Assembly: GCA_943789375.1 (NCBI GenBank)
Contig: CALSTX010000019.1
Location: forward strand, 1-64,000
DNA: 64,000 bases
Direction: 5' to 3'
DNA from: an uncultured Opitutales bacterium
GTDB taxonomy: Bacteria > Verrucomicrobiota > Verrucomicrobiia > Opitutales > Seribacteraceae
The position numbers and the translations under genes were made by a program. The notes beneath the pieces are model-generated. The model worked only from the letters and a program-made list of their open reading frames with translations, did no database searches and was not told where the DNA came from. Positions 27,193 through 37,120 of the stretch are shown here, one piece after another; positions within the stretch are counted from its first letter, which is position 1; each line of letters opens with the position of its first letter.

Positions 27193-28470
27193 ATGTTTGA
27201 AGTCCAAGAAAAACCTAGGCTTGTAGAGAATGCTTACTTGCTTTCTATCATCCAAAGAGAAGAGGAGCGTGATGAAGCAGAATCTCTACTCGAAGAATTA
27301 GACGAACTAGTTTCTAACTTAGGCATTAAGATTTTGAAAAAGCATGTGGTGCGTACTAGGAAAACTTTCCCCGGTCACCTTGTTGGAAAAGGGAAATTGG
27401 AAGAGATTGTAAAAGAAGTGGGTGAGCTAAAGTGTGATGTGATTGTTTTTGATAATGAAATCTCTCCAAGTCAGCAGCGGAATTGGGAGAAAGAAAGTAA
27501 AGTTTTAGTTATTGATCGTCATGAAATTATTTTGGATGTTTTTGCTGAGAGGGCACAGACTAAGGAAGCATCCCTTCAAGTAAGGCTAGCTAGGCTTGAA
27601 TATTCCCTTCCTAGACTTAGGAGGGCATGGACTCATCTTGGTCGACAAAGAGGAGGCGGTGTTACTCAACGAGGAGAAGGTGAGGCCCAGATCGAACTTG
27701 ATCAAAGAATGCTACGAGATAAGATTGCTTCTACTAAAAAAGAAATCTTACAGGTTTCCACCCGACGGGAAACAAGCAGAAAGAAAAGACACCGTATTCC
27801 TTTACCCACAATCGCATTAGTTGGGTATACCAATGCGGGAAAATCTACATTGCTTAATGCAATGTCCGGATCGTCTGTGCTATCTGCAGATAAATTATTC
27901 GCAACCCTGGATCCAACAAGTCGGAAATTAACACTTCCCAGTGGTCGAATGGTTATTTTGACAGATACCGTAGGCTTTATTCGCAAGCTACCTCACCGGT
28001 TGGTTGATGCTTTTAGGGCTACTTTGGAGGAAACCCTGGTTGCGGATCTATTGTTGCATGTGGTTGATCTTGCCAACCCTCAATTTGAAGAACAAATGAA
28101 TACCACTCTCGATGTGCTTCGAGAATTGGGTGCCAAGGAAAAAAGGATAGTCACTGTCTTTAACAAGGTAGATCTTGTTGATTCAGATACCGAAAGAATT
28201 CACGCACGGATGCTAGATGAGGATGCAAAATTTGTAAGTTCACGAGAAAAACTCGGAATCGAACAATTGTCTTCAGCTATTGACACTATCCTACAAGGTG
28301 AATGTAAGCTTTCGAATTATCTCATTCCCCACGATGAGTATTCTCTGGTGGCAAGGATGAGAAAGGAAGGGTGCTTAATAACTGAGGAAGTATGCGAAGC
28401 AGGAGTGAAGGTCGAAGGTACACCTCAGGGTAAACTGCTCCATGACCTGCAGAAATACTCTGAAAAGTAA
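27193..28470 (+). CDS. hflX: GTPase HflX
   Basis: 425 residues, ribosome-associated GTPase that rescues or splits stalled ribosomes. The N-terminal HflX domain shows TFPGHLVGKGKLEEI and FDNEISPSQQRNWE, with DRHEIILDVFAERAQTKEA and the Gly-rich LGRQRGGGVTQRGEGE. The G domain follows: G1 VGYTNAGKSTL, G3 DTVGFIRKLP, G4 NKVD. It lies between the ppdK terminator and a convergent small membrane gene (12 bases between stops), so it is probably a single-gene transcript. Confidence 0.96.
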   Translation: MFEVQEKPRLVENAYLLSIIQREEERDEAESLLEELDELVSNLGIKILKKHVVRTRKTFPGHLVGKGKLEEIVKEVGELKCDVIVFDNEISPSQQRNWEKESKVLVIDRHEIILDVFAERAQTKEASLQVRLARLEYSLPRLRRAWTHLGRQRGGGVTQRGEGEAQIELDQRMLRDKIASTKKEILQVSTRRETSRKKRHRIPLPTIALVGYTNAGKSTLLNAMSGSSVLSADKLFATLDPTSRKLTLPSGRMVILTDTVGFIRKLPHRLVDAFRATLEETLVADLLLHVVDLANPQFEEQMNTTLDVLRELGAKEKRIVTVFNKVDLVDSDTERIHARMLDEDAKFVSSREKLGIEQLSSAIDTILQGECKLSNYLIPHDEYSLVARMRKEGCLITEEVCEAGVKVEGTPQGKLLHDLQKYSEK

Positions 28471-28482
28471 TAGAGCCAAAAA

Positions 28483-28728
28483 TTATTTTTTTTGCCTTCT
28501 GGAGTAGTCCACCCAAGTTACCCGCAACATATTGGTTGCAATCCAAAAAACCCCGGTCATGCAAAATGAGGTCATGCTGGACACTATATTAACCGCTAAA
28601 GGATCTTGAGATGGTACATGAGGAACCAGCACATTACGCATGAAAAAAAAGAATGCGATGGCAAGAACCAGATCAAATATGATACCGGGTTTGGAAACGA
28701 GAGGTTTAACTTCTTCTTCTTTGGACAT
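28483..28728 (-). CDS. Small two-helix membrane protein, unknown
   Basis: From the ATG at 28728 the product has about 81 residues: an acidic start MSKEEEVKPLV, one hydrophobic segment FDLVLAIAFFFFMRNVLV, and a second, SSMTSFCMTGVFWIATNML, ending in basic SRRQKK. An earlier in-frame ATG at 28797 would overlap the gcvP 3' end by about 30 bases and add MMQVKPHKQVKFDPKD. The longer form cannot be excluded. No known family; probably co-transcribed with gcvP. Confidence 0.6.
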   Translation of the reverse strand: MSKEEEVKPLVSKPGIIFDLVLAIAFFFFMRNVLVPHVPSQDPLAVNIVSSMTSFCMTGVFWIATNMLRVTWVDYSRRQKK

Positions 28729-28765
28729 ATCTACAAAATGTATAATCGCATCCTTGGGGTCAAAC

Positions 28766-31700
28766 TTAACCTGCTTGTGCGGCTTCACTTGCATCAATGA
28801 CTTTATGCTTGATATCTTCGATGCTTAAATTCATTAGGGTCGAATTCTTAATTCGATTATAAGGAAGTGCCGGGAGATGTTGGATTGGTTCGCGAAGGAC
28901 CAAAGTACGGTTCGCTGAGACCTCATCCACTTTATCAATGGGTGTAAAATGTGGTGCGGAGATTAAAACCTTGGGGTTTTCCAAGATAAGCTCTTTGATT
29001 GCAATCACCGCATCGGCAAACCGGTCTAACTCTGATTTTGTAAAGCTTTCAGTTGGTTCAATCATTAAGCCAAAAATTTCTGGGAAAGCTACGGTAGGTG
29101 CGTGAAATCCGAAGTCTAAAAAGAGTTTGCCAATTTGGGGTATAGCTTTGTTCTTGGAAATACCTGCCTCTTCTAAAAAAGTAAACTCTTTGTCGCTGAG
29201 TGTAAGGATGAACTCGTGCATTCTTGGTGCACTTTCACCATAAGCAGGTAGAGTGGAATAATGTTCTTTCAGTCTGCTTAGTAAGTAGCGAGAGGCGAGT
29301 ACCGCAACCGAAGCCATCATCGGTATGCCTTCTTTCCCAAGACGAAGAAGGTAGGTGTAAGCCCTGACTTTATGACCAAAATTTCCCCAATGTCTGTGGA
29401 AGTTGCCGATACTCTTATGGGCAGTGTAGGACTCAAATTCCCCTATTTCATTCTGGGCGATTTGTTTACCGGGAAGGAAATCTATTAATTTATCAGAAAC
29501 CGCAACAATGGCATCTCCGGGCCCGCCCCCTCCATGGGGAATTGTCCAAGTCTTATGTAAATTATTGTGGACTGCGTCGACCCCAAGTGTTTTGAGGTCC
29601 ACAATGCCCGCGATCGCATTCATATTGGCTCCGTCCATGTAAACCAGACCACCAGCTTCATGTACTGCTTTGGAAATTTGTTGGAAGTTTTTTTCGAAAA
29701 TACCGGAGGTGTTGGGGTTGGTAATCATTACCCCGCAAAGCTCGGAGCCAAATTCAGCGAGCTTATTGTGAAGGTCTTCCATGTCTATGGTGCCATCGTC
29801 ACTAGCCTCCAAGTATACAATACCATCAGGATATCCGGCCATTGCGGCAGTGGCGAAGTTTGTTCCGTGGGCAGATCGTGGAATCAAAATTTTACGACGA
29901 AATGTTTCTCCTTTGTCTCGATGATATGCTTGAAACATTTTTAAGCCCACTAATTCCCCTTGAGCACCGGCAACGGGCTGCGTAGTGACACCAGCAAGCC
30001 CAGTTATGTTCTTAAACCATTCTTGGATTTCGTAGAGAACAGATAGCGGTCCCTGTGCATCATTTTCTGGCATTTGGGGGTGTGCATGTGCAAAGCCATC
30101 CAATCCCGCAGCCCAGTCGTTGACTAAAGGATTATATTTCATGGTACACGAGCCAAGTGGATAACACCCATCGTCAGGGCTAACATTTAATTCTGCTAGT
30201 TTTTCGAAATAATGGGAAATCTCTTCTGTTGAAAAAGTCGGGAGAACTGGAGAGTCTTTACGCAGAAAATGATCGGATATGGAAGTCTCATCAGTGGTTA
30301 AAGGCGTACTTTTCCGTTGGAAAGTTTGGGAAAAGAATTCCTGTAGCGACTGCAAGGCTTGAGGGCCAGTCAAATCGGTGAAGGTAAGCTTGAGAAGATT
30401 TCTAGAGTCTGTTGCGATTGTACGATCTGAAACATTAACACCTAAGTGTAAATTATAGTCTCCAGCTTTCGTAATCAATTTATCGACGGAACAATTTACC
30501 GAGACCACTACTTCATTGCATGATTCAGAATGAGGGAAGGCGAGTGAAACACCGTCTAGATGATTGATTAGTTCGATGAAACTATTTTTGGCCGAGATGG
30601 CGGCTGCCAGTGCTTTTTCTAGCCCTTTATCTCCCTTGGCTAATAGATTTGCACCTGCAAGGGTAGCTAAAAATGCTTGGTTTGAGCAAACATTGGAAGT
30701 CGCTTTTTCTTTCCTGATATGTTGCTCGCGAGTCGAGAGTACCATAACAAAACAATCTCGTCCGTTTATGTCTTTTCCTTTGCCTATAAATCTTCCCGGC
30801 GTATGGCGGATATCCCGTTTGTTTTTATCGTTGTAACGGCAGCCAAATAAGCCAAGGCCAGGACCTCCAAAGGTTGGCCCCGTGGCAAGATGCTGGGCAT
30901 CTCCAACGATGTAGTCTACCCCGTTTTCCCCATAACTTGCAGGATCTTTGAGACCGCCGGTGGCTAAGAGAGATGGGTCAATCGATGCGATAGAACGGAT
31001 CCCAGCTGAAGTGCAAAAGTCGGAAAGCAAGTCCACATTTTCTAAGAGGCCTAAGGAATTGACTTGAGGGAAAACAAACGCTGAAAATTCCTGAGCAGAA
31101 GAACCCATTTTCTTGAGGTCCGAGTAGTTGAGTAAGCCGGTTGTCGGTTCACTTTCGAGGAAAGTGAACTCAATGCCTGTCTCTTTGGTCAGGGTTTGGA
31201 GAACTTCAATGTCGTTGGCGAAAAGAGTACTGGCTAGTAAGATTTTTTTGGGCCTATTGTTGGTGCGGATGGCACAAGTAATAGCCTCATACATGGCAAA
31301 TGATCGGTCATAAAGAGAAGTATTGATAGCCTCAAAGCCAGTGAGTGCGGATAAAGCACATTGATAAATCCAGTGTGTCACCAATGTCCCTTGACTACGT
31401 TCAGGTTGATAGGGGGTGTAGGAAGTGCTTAGAGGTCTTAGCTTTGAAACAAAATTAACGACCGGGTCTACACTCCATACCGGGAGCATATCTCCTATGA
31501 AAGAAGGCTTTAGGTTTGTTTTGGAGGCAAGATCAGCAACATGGGAGCATGTGTCTGTGTATGAGAGCTCATCTTGAACCGTAAGACCATTTTCAAATCT
31601 TTGAGATGTTGGAATGTGAGCATAAACAGAGTCAAGGTCAGCCAAGTCAGTCCGGCCAAGCATGCGAGTCAAGTCGTCATCAGTCGCTGAGATGTAATGC

Positions 31701-31783
31701 CTTTTGAGTTCACGAGGGAACTCGCTGGGATCAAAAGGTAAGGTAAGAGAGGTGCTAGATATCGAATTTTTTGTGTCCACCAT
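28766..31783 (-). CDS. gcvP: Glycine dehydrogenase (decarboxylating), P1 and P2 halves in one chain
   Basis: 1005 residues. The pyridoxal-phosphate P-protein of the glycine cleavage system decarboxylates glycine and transfers the aminomethyl group to GcvH. The first half (about 1-480) has the GcvPA-type landmarks STSYTPYQPERSQGTLV and DYIVGDAQHL with GGPGLGLFG. The second half (about 500-1005) has YPLGSCTMKYNP, PRSAHGTNFATAAMAG, MITNPNTSGIFE, MDGANMNA and the PLP-lysine site NNLHKTWTIPHGGGGPGD. Details such as TMKYNP and TNPNT resemble the split subunits (GcvPA, GcvPB) more than the classical one-chain enzyme, so this may be a fusion of the split type. gcvT and gcvH are not nearby. No glycine riboswitch is evident upstream. 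Confidence 0.93.
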   Translation of the reverse strand: MVDTKNSISSTSLTLPFDPSEFPRELKRHYISATDDDLTRMLGRTDLADLDSVYAHIPTSQRFENGLTVQDELSYTDTCSHVADLASKTNLKPSFIGDMLPVWSVDPVVNFVSKLRPLSTSYTPYQPERSQGTLVTHWIYQCALSALTGFEAINTSLYDRSFAMYEAITCAIRTNNRPKKILLASTLFANDIEVLQTLTKETGIEFTFLESEPTTGLLNYSDLKKMGSSAQEFSAFVFPQVNSLGLLENVDLLSDFCTSAGIRSIASIDPSLLATGGLKDPASYGENGVDYIVGDAQHLATGPTFGGPGLGLFGCRYNDKNKRDIRHTPGRFIGKGKDINGRDCFVMVLSTREQHIRKEKATSNVCSNQAFLATLAGANLLAKGDKGLEKALAAAISAKNSFIELINHLDGVSLAFPHSESCNEVVVSVNCSVDKLITKAGDYNLHLGVNVSDRTIATDSRNLLKLTFTDLTGPQALQSLQEFFSQTFQRKSTPLTTDETSISDHFLRKDSPVLPTFSTEEISHYFEKLAELNVSPDDGCYPLGSCTMKYNPLVNDWAAGLDGFAHAHPQMPENDAQGPLSVLYEIQEWFKNITGLAGVTTQPVAGAQGELVGLKMFQAYHRDKGETFRRKILIPRSAHGTNFATAAMAGYPDGIVYLEASDDGTIDMEDLHNKLAEFGSELCGVMITNPNTSGIFEKNFQQISKAVHEAGGLVYMDGANMNAIAGIVDLKTLGVDAVHNNLHKTWTIPHGGGGPGDAIVAVSDKLIDFLPGKQIAQNEIGEFESYTAHKSIGNFHRHWGNFGHKVRAYTYLLRLGKEGIPMMASVAVLASRYLLSRLKEHYSTLPAYGESAPRMHEFILTLSDKEFTFLEEAGISKNKAIPQIGKLFLDFGFHAPTVAFPEIFGLMIEPTESFTKSELDRFADAVIAIKELILENPKVLISAPHFTPIDKVDEVSANRTLVLREPIQHLPALPYNRIKNSTLMNLSIEDIKHKVIDASEAAQAG

Positions 31784-31861
31784 ATACTTTATATTCTAAG
31801 TCATGATGAAGGACAAAAAAAACCTTATCCATTAACGTGTATAATTTTTTAAATTAAATTT

Positions 31862-31879
31862 CGAGCATTTGAATGCTCG
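31862..31879 (-). terminator. Stem-loop after the MORN lipoprotein gene
   Basis: CGAGCAT and ATGCTCG form a perfect 7-base stem around a 4-base loop, 30 bases downstream of the 31909 stop on the minus strand. AT-rich sequence follows but no clean T run, so termination is plausible rather than certain. Confidence 0.45.
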
Positions 31880-31908
31880 CAAAATGAAGCTAAAAACTGC
31901 CGGATCTT

Positions 31909-32994
31909 TTATAACTTACGACCAGCTTTCCAAGCATTTTCTTCAACCACTTTGCCGGTAGAGTCATAGAAGATTTCTTTTCCGTGCATAACCCCATTTT
32001 GAAGATTTAATTCTCCAACAAGGTCACCGTTGGCGTTCACTATGATCATTTTGCCTGTGAAAGCCTGACCGGAATTTTTATCTTTTATAGTGTCTAAGCC
32101 GTTAACGAGCTCTGTAATAAACCGAAGTTCAACATCTTCTGCTGTTCCTCGCCATGTGTTGACATTTTCAGAAAGAGAATGATTTCCAGCATTTATGCTT
32201 TTGTTTAATTCTTCCACTTTCTTTGGGGCAGGCTTTGCCTGGGGTGGCACAGGAGCAACAGCTTGATCCTTTTGTTTCGTAGGAAAGTTTTCGTTTACAG
32301 TTTTCGGGGATCGAGGTGAATCTGCAGGCTGAGTGCTTTTTTCAATCTTTGTCGCTACATTTGGAAGGGCAATTACTGGAGAGCTTTCAGTTGGTTCTGG
32401 TAGTTCAATATTTGAGTCTTGAACAGTTAGCAGATCAACCACAGGGAGATCTGTGCTTTGTAACTTCGGTTGGGGAGAAGCAAGAGGGGGAATTGAGTTA
32501 GATGACACTAATTTTCCTTCAATCCATGTACCAGTGAGGATTTTATCGTTTGGAAAAATTAATTTTCCATTCCCATGTTGAGCGTCATGAAGCCATTCCC
32601 CTTCATAGCGAATTCCGTCCACAGAAGTAAAAATTCCGTTACCATGTCTTTTCCCGTTAAAAAAAGAACCATTGTAGATGGAACCGTCCGGCCAACGGTA
32701 AGTGCCACGACCTGTTCTTTTATCCTGCACATAAATCCCCTCATATGTTTCACCATTTGCCCAGAGGAATCTGCCTTCACCATGCCTCTTATCATTTTCG
32801 TAGAGACCATTATAATAGGAACCATCATTCCAGCGAAAGAACCCTTTTCCATGTTTTTGCTTATTCTTATTTATTTCCCCCTCGTAGGACCCATCGGAGA
32901 AGTCGATGTTTTCAATCTTCGATGATTTACAACTGAAAAGAAGCAAGAAAATAAAAAAGGGGAAAAAATTGGTTACACTAGGCATAATCATCAT
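31909..32994 (-). CDS. MORN-repeat lipoprotein
   Basis: 361 residues. A lipoprotein signal ends at Cys22 (LLLFSC). Six classical MORN repeats occupy about residues 35-165; typical units are YEGEINKNKQKHGKG, YNGLYENDKRHGEGRF, YEGIYVQDKRTGRGTYRW and YNGSFFNGKRHGNG. A Ser/Pro-rich linker (about 170-275) follows. A C-terminal part holds one more MORN_2-like unit, VGELNLQNGVMHGKE. MORN repeats often contact membranes or partner proteins. It belongs to the same broad set as the genes at 19877 and 45150. The tRNA-Ser gene lies 108 bases upstream on the other strand. Exact role unknown; envelope location is inferred from the lipobox. Confidence 0.82.
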   Translation of the reverse strand: MMIMPSVTNFFPFFIFLLLFSCKSSKIENIDFSDGSYEGEINKNKQKHGKGFFRWNDGSYYNGLYENDKRHGEGRFLWANGETYEGIYVQDKRTGRGTYRWPDGSIYNGSFFNGKRHGNGIFTSVDGIRYEGEWLHDAQHGNGKLIFPNDKILTGTWIEGKLVSSNSIPPLASPQPKLQSTDLPVVDLLTVQDSNIELPEPTESSPVIALPNVATKIEKSTQPADSPRSPKTVNENFPTKQKDQAVAPVPPQAKPAPKKVEELNKSINAGNHSLSENVNTWRGTAEDVELRFITELVNGLDTIKDKNSGQAFTGKMIIVNANGDLVGELNLQNGVMHGKEIFYDSTGKVVEENAWKAGRKL

Positions 32995-33102
32995 TCAAAA
33001 TTACAATCGGTTTCCAAGCAAGCGCGGAAATCAATGAATTGAGGTTGTATTTGTTTTTAAAATGTTGCCTCTCTCAAGCTGCTTGGCAAGTATTGATCCC
33101 TT

Positions 33103-33190
33103 GGAGAGGTGGCAGAGTGGTCGAATGTGCCCGACTCGAAATCGGGTGTGCCGCAAGGTACCGGGGGTTCGAATCCCTCCCTCTCCGCCA
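33103..33190 (+). tRNA. tRNA-Ser (anticodon CGA)
   Basis: Acceptor GGAGAGG pairs with CCTCTCC. The anticodon stem CCCGA/TCGGG encloses loop CTCGAAA with anticodon CGA. A long class II variable arm (TGTGCCGCAAGGTACC region), the T arm with GGTTCGAATCC, and an encoded GCCA end are all present; 88 bases in total. Confidence 0.95.
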
Positions 33191-33195
33191 ATCTA

Positions 33196-34602
33196 TTATG
33201 TTGCCGTTTTGGTTTGGTAGAAAGTGTTGATTTTATCGGCAACATCACGGAAGGATATATCAGCGGAGTAAACTGACTTGAATTCTTCAAAAGCCTTATC
33301 TTTATTTCCCATTGCTTCATGGCAGCAGCCAAGTTCATAAGTCGCATCTTTCTTGCGGTCGTCCATGACTTGGATTTCACTTTTTAAGATCGAGAATTGC
33401 TCGATAGCCATGTCATGAAATCCTTTTCGGCTGTAGGACCTTCCAAGATATAATATAGCATCAAGTCGCACTTTGGCATTTCTTTGAGCAAGTTGAAAAT
33501 GTTGCAGGCACTCATCAAATTTTCCATCTTGAAAAAGAAAAAGGCCGAGCTCATACCTGTATCCATAATCGTTGGGATATCTTTCTACCAAAGACTTTAG
33601 CTGAGTAAACTGATATTGTTTTTTATTTGCATTTGCTGTTACTAAAGACTTTGCCCAGTCTTTATTTTCAGGGTCTTGGGCGCATGCTTTTTCCCACTGA
33701 TCGATAGAGTGGTCAAAGTATTCCAATGTGAGAGATCTTTCTTTTTCCTCAAGTGAAACATCACCTTTTCCTGCTTCCTGTGCTCGAGCCTGCTGAATCC
33801 AGGCAATTGCATTTTCCAGATCACCATAACGTTGGTAATAGTCACTTAGTTGCTTGTAGTGGCTGATGTTATTGGGCTCTTGCTGGACCTTTTCGTAGGC
33901 TTGACGAATTAGACCTTCAAGACCCTTGGCATCTGTCATGGTTTTAGATGCCTGCTCAAGAGCCTGAGCCTCAGTTTCGTCTTTAAGTTGGGTACGGAAG
34001 TCTTCGGACTGCTCCCATTTACCTCGTTGCATGGCAGCCGCAACGGAAGCGCGTTTCATGATGTCTTCAGCTTCTCCGTCACGGGGATTAATCCGGACAA
34101 TTAAATTTCCCGTTTCAATAGCCTCCTCCGTTTGCCCGGTCTCGATGTATATATTGGCCAGGTTTTTTAAGTTGGCTAAGTCCTTGGGCTGAATTTTCTT
34201 AATAGTTTCGTAAGCAAAGGCAGTGGTTTTTAACAAGCCAAGAGTCTTAGCAGCACCAGCAAGCATTTGGTGGGCTACCACATTACTTGGTGATTTGGTG
34301 ATCAGGTTTTCAGCTTTTCCCAGGGTCAGTGTTGGGTTTTCGTCGGATTTACCACGCAGGAGGAAAGGTGCAATGGTCACTTTACCAAAGATACCTGTAA
34401 GGCTCTTTCCTGAGTTTGCTTCCTGCTTAAACTGGAGCTTTCTCAGCTTTTGCCTGAGTTCTAAACAGCCTGGGCTTTGCTTCAGAATGGAAGAATAAAT
34501 CTCAGTGGTATACGCAATGTCAGTGAACGCAGCTTTGTCAGCAGCTTCTAATTGCTTGATCAGACGGTGATCAAGTTGGGCAATATCAACTTCTTGAATC
34601 AT
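33196..34602 (-). CDS. Tetratricopeptide-repeat protein
   Basis: 468 residues without signal peptide or membrane segment, so probably cytoplasmic. At least six TPR-like units are readable, e.g. [37 protein letters not shown] with [18 protein letters not shown], and [23 protein letters not shown]. Such scaffolds mediate protein assembly. It ends 5 bases after the tRNA-Ser on the opposite strand. The 55-base gap to glmM upstream leaves open whether it shares that transcript. No specific function can be assigned. Confidence 0.85.
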   Translation of the reverse strand: MIQEVDIAQLDHRLIKQLEAADKAAFTDIAYTTEIYSSILKQSPGCLELRQKLRKLQFKQEANSGKSLTGIFGKVTIAPFLLRGKSDENPTLTLGKAENLITKSPSNVVAHQMLAGAAKTLGLLKTTAFAYETIKKIQPKDLANLKNLANIYIETGQTEEAIETGNLIVRINPRDGEAEDIMKRASVAAAMQRGKWEQSEDFRTQLKDETEAQALEQASKTMTDAKGLEGLIRQAYEKVQQEPNNISHYKQLSDYYQRYGDLENAIAWIQQARAQEAGKGDVSLEEKERSLTLEYFDHSIDQWEKACAQDPENKDWAKSLVTANANKKQYQFTQLKSLVERYPNDYGYRYELGLFLFQDGKFDECLQHFQLAQRNAKVRLDAILYLGRSYSRKGFHDMAIEQFSILKSEIQVMDDRKKDATYELGCCHEAMGNKDKAFEEFKSVYSADISFRDVADKINTFYQTKTAT

Positions 34603-34657
34603 GGGGTGTGATGAGAATTATTTACTCCTCTTACCTATCTGAACACAATTATGAAAA

Positions 34658-35983
34658 TTACAATGTTTTTTCAATCGTACCCTGCATCTTGAAAAATATG
34701 TCATTCATAAGCTTTTCATCTTTGGCTTCAACCAATAACCTTATGCGAGGTTCGGTTCCGGAGTATCGCAATAAAATACGCCCTTCATGACCAAGACTAT
34801 CTATTGATTGGGTAAGGCATTCTTGAATTTCCGGGCAATAATCTAGTGGGACTTTTTCATCAACGCCAAATGAGGATGACCTAGAAGGCCAAAGCTTTAC
34901 CCAGTTGGTAATTTCAGTGAGAGTTTTATTTGATTCGATTAAAGCACAGGCAAGGGATAGGGCAGTGAATAAACCGTCTCCAGTAGGTAAATAGTCATGT
35001 GCCAAAACATGCCCTGATGATTCCCCCCCCCAGTTACATCCTGTTTTTTTCATTAGATCCGAGACATTGCGGTCTCCCACATTTGCTCTGTGAAGCTCAA
35101 TTCCAATAGAAGCCAGGGAGGTATCCAGTCCGGAATTACTATGAACAGTTGCTACAAATCCTCGTTCCTTCAAACGATCGTGTTTGTGCGCATATCGGGC
35201 TAATAATCCAAGGATTTGATCTCCGTTAATGAGTTTGCCAGAGGGGTCAATGAACACTGCCCTGTCTCCATCGCCATCATGGGCAACACCTAGGCAGGCA
35301 CTTGAGCGTGTGATTTGTGCAATCAAATCTTCGGGGTGTTCCGAGCCAGCATTTTCATTTATCATTCCTGTTCCGTTGTGTAGGCAAATAACTTCGGCTC
35401 CGAATCGAGAAAAAACCTCTGGGGATGTGGTACAGGTGGCTCCATTTGCAGTATCGAGTAAGACTTTTTCTCCCGATAGGAAGTTCTTCGGGAAAAACTT
35501 ACAAATATTTTTTACATACTCAGTACGGACCTCGATTTCTTCTCCTTCTTCGTAATAAATATCATCCGGCTCTGTTGTGAGGAGCAAGCGTTCCATTTCA
35601 TTCTCCTCAGGAATGGACAACTTTCCCCCTTTTGCAGAAAATAATTTTAGTCCGTTGTCGGCTGCTGGGTTGTGAGATGCAGTGACCATCACTCCCATCT
35701 TTGCCTGTAAGTATGCTGTGCCGAATGCGAGAGCAGGTGTAGGCAGAATCCCCGCATCCAATGCTTGGTATCCAGCCTTTTTGATACCGGCTGAACAGGC
35801 CCGCTGTAAGTTTTTACCCGAAATCCGCGGATCCCTTCCAAGAATTACTGAACCGGCTGAGATGTTTTGATTCTTGAGGTGTTGGCCTATGGCAAGGCCT
35901 AAGCGGTAGGCAATATGATCATTCATTCCCTCGCTTCCATAAGGTCCACGAATACCATCGGTGCCAAACAGACTTTTATTCAT
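34658..35983 (-). CDS. glmM: Phosphoglucosamine mutase
   Basis: 441 residues. Converts glucosamine-6-phosphate to glucosamine-1-phosphate for peptidoglycan and LPS. The start is LFGTDGIRGPYG, the active-site phosphoserine loop is VMVTASHNPAADNG, the metal-binding loop is AHDGDGDRAVFID, the sugar-binding loop is GGESSGH, and the phosphate-binding end is LLRYSGTEPRIRLLVEA. The start codon overlaps the trpD stop, so the two are translationally coupled. It supplies the substrate for GlmU-type enzymes; the UDPGP-family enzyme at 9684 may act in the same branch, though that is not shown. Confidence 0.96.
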   Translation of the reverse strand: MNKSLFGTDGIRGPYGSEGMNDHIAYRLGLAIGQHLKNQNISAGSVILGRDPRISGKNLQRACSAGIKKAGYQALDAGILPTPALAFGTAYLQAKMGVMVTASHNPAADNGLKLFSAKGGKLSIPEENEMERLLLTTEPDDIYYEEGEEIEVRTEYVKNICKFFPKNFLSGEKVLLDTANGATCTTSPEVFSRFGAEVICLHNGTGMINENAGSEHPEDLIAQITRSSACLGVAHDGDGDRAVFIDPSGKLINGDQILGLLARYAHKHDRLKERGFVATVHSNSGLDTSLASIGIELHRANVGDRNVSDLMKKTGCNWGGESSGHVLAHDYLPTGDGLFTALSLACALIESNKTLTEITNWVKLWPSRSSSFGVDEKVPLDYCPEIQECLTQSIDSLGHEGRILLRYSGTEPRIRLLVEAKDEKLMNDIFFKMQGTIEKTL

Positions 35984-37047
35984 GACTGCTGAAAGAAGGA
36001 GTAAGTTTTTTCAATCCATTTTTTAGTCTTTCCATCAACAAGTAAGGATTCAGCAAGTTCAACCCCTTCGCCCAGAGATTCTACTTTTCCGCATAGCTTA
36101 AACGCTGTTGATGCATTAATATAGATAGTTGAAAGTAAACCTGCAGAGCAGCTTCGATCCAAGACACTTTCCATAATTTTCAGATTTTGAGGAAGATCCC
36201 CACCAGCTAGTTCACTAAGGCAGGCATTATTTTGGTCCCATTTCCCTGCATTCCAGGATTCTACACCATCGGTCTTAATTTTACCAAAGCCATTGACTAA
36301 ATTTTCTCCGCAAGCTGTTAGTTCATCCACCCCGCTTACATCACCTTTTTCGATTACACAATGTGCGATCAAGGCAGACTTGAGACCATTTTTTTTCAAA
36401 GCATGCATCATCCGCTCTAAATAAGCGGGATTATATGTGCCGACCAGTTGATGAGCAGGTCTAGCAGGATTAATCATAGGACCCATAACATTAAAAAATG
36501 TGAGCACACCCTGCTCAGCTAATTTTTTGCGAACCGGGGCTACATGTTTGAATGCAGGATGGTACTGGGGGGCAAACAGGAAACCAAAATTCAATGTCTT
36601 TAGTCCTTCAGTAAGATTGTGTTCAGAAGGTGCCAGAGGAATGCCAATGGCTTCAATCAAGTCAGCGCTGCCACATTTCGAGCTTATGGAGCGGTTGCCG
36701 TGTTTGATTACATCTACCCCCCCTGAGGCAACCAGAAATGAAACAAAAGTAGATACATTAAAACTTCCTGCTTTGTCACCTCCAGTCCCACAAAGATCAA
36801 TGGCATGAGGAGAGAATTCTTCCAGCCCTGGATCAACGGATCGGTTCCTGAATCCATTTACATAGGCAGAAAACTCAGATGCAGTCTCCCCTTTTTCGCT
36901 CATAGCCTTGAGGAAAATCAACTTTTCAGATTCCATGATTTCCGGATTGATCAGGGAATCAATGGATTGAGAAATTTGTTCGCAGCAAAGTTCCTGGCCT
37001 TGCGATACTTGTAAGGTTAGTTCGGATAGGGGGGAACTGTTCATCAA
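35980..37047 (-). CDS. trpD: Anthranilate phosphoribosyltransferase
   Basis: 355 residues. Transfers phosphoribose from PRPP to anthranilate, second step of tryptophan synthesis. The core has IDLCGTGGDKAGSFNVST (PRPP loop), VIKHGNRSISSKCGSADLIEAIG, FGFLFAPQYHPAFKHVAPVRKKL, FNVMGPMINPARPAHQLVG and GDVSGVDELT. The second start codon (37044) is equally possible. It overlaps glmM by 4 bases; other trp genes are not adjacent. An unrelated pairing of trpD with glmM suggests a housekeeping transcript rather than a trp operon. Confidence 0.95.
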   Translation of the reverse strand: MMNSSPLSELTLQVSQGQELCCEQISQSIDSLINPEIMESEKLIFLKAMSEKGETASEFSAYVNGFRNRSVDPGLEEFSPHAIDLCGTGGDKAGSFNVSTFVSFLVASGGVDVIKHGNRSISSKCGSADLIEAIGIPLAPSEHNLTEGLKTLNFGFLFAPQYHPAFKHVAPVRKKLAEQGVLTFFNVMGPMINPARPAHQLVGTYNPAYLERMMHALKKNGLKSALIAHCVIEKGDVSGVDELTACGENLVNGFGKIKTDGVESWNAGKWDQNNACLSELAGGDLPQNLKIMESVLDRSCSAGLLSTIYINASTAFKLCGKVESLGEGVELAESLLVDGKTKKWIEKTYSFFQQS

Positions 37048-37120
37048 ATTGTTTAAGTTTTACTGAAAGTGGATTTTATTTGTTGCACTTTGGATGCTTC
37101 TCACCTTGTAGAACACTATC

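Noticed and set aside
31784-31908. Possible glycine riboswitch upstream of gcvP
   Set aside because: The typical conserved purine-rich core was not found; only a hairpin belonging to the neighbouring gene is present.
33065-33096. Promoter for tRNA-Ser
   Set aside because: A TTGCCT and a TATTGA are present but 20 bases apart; too weak to call.
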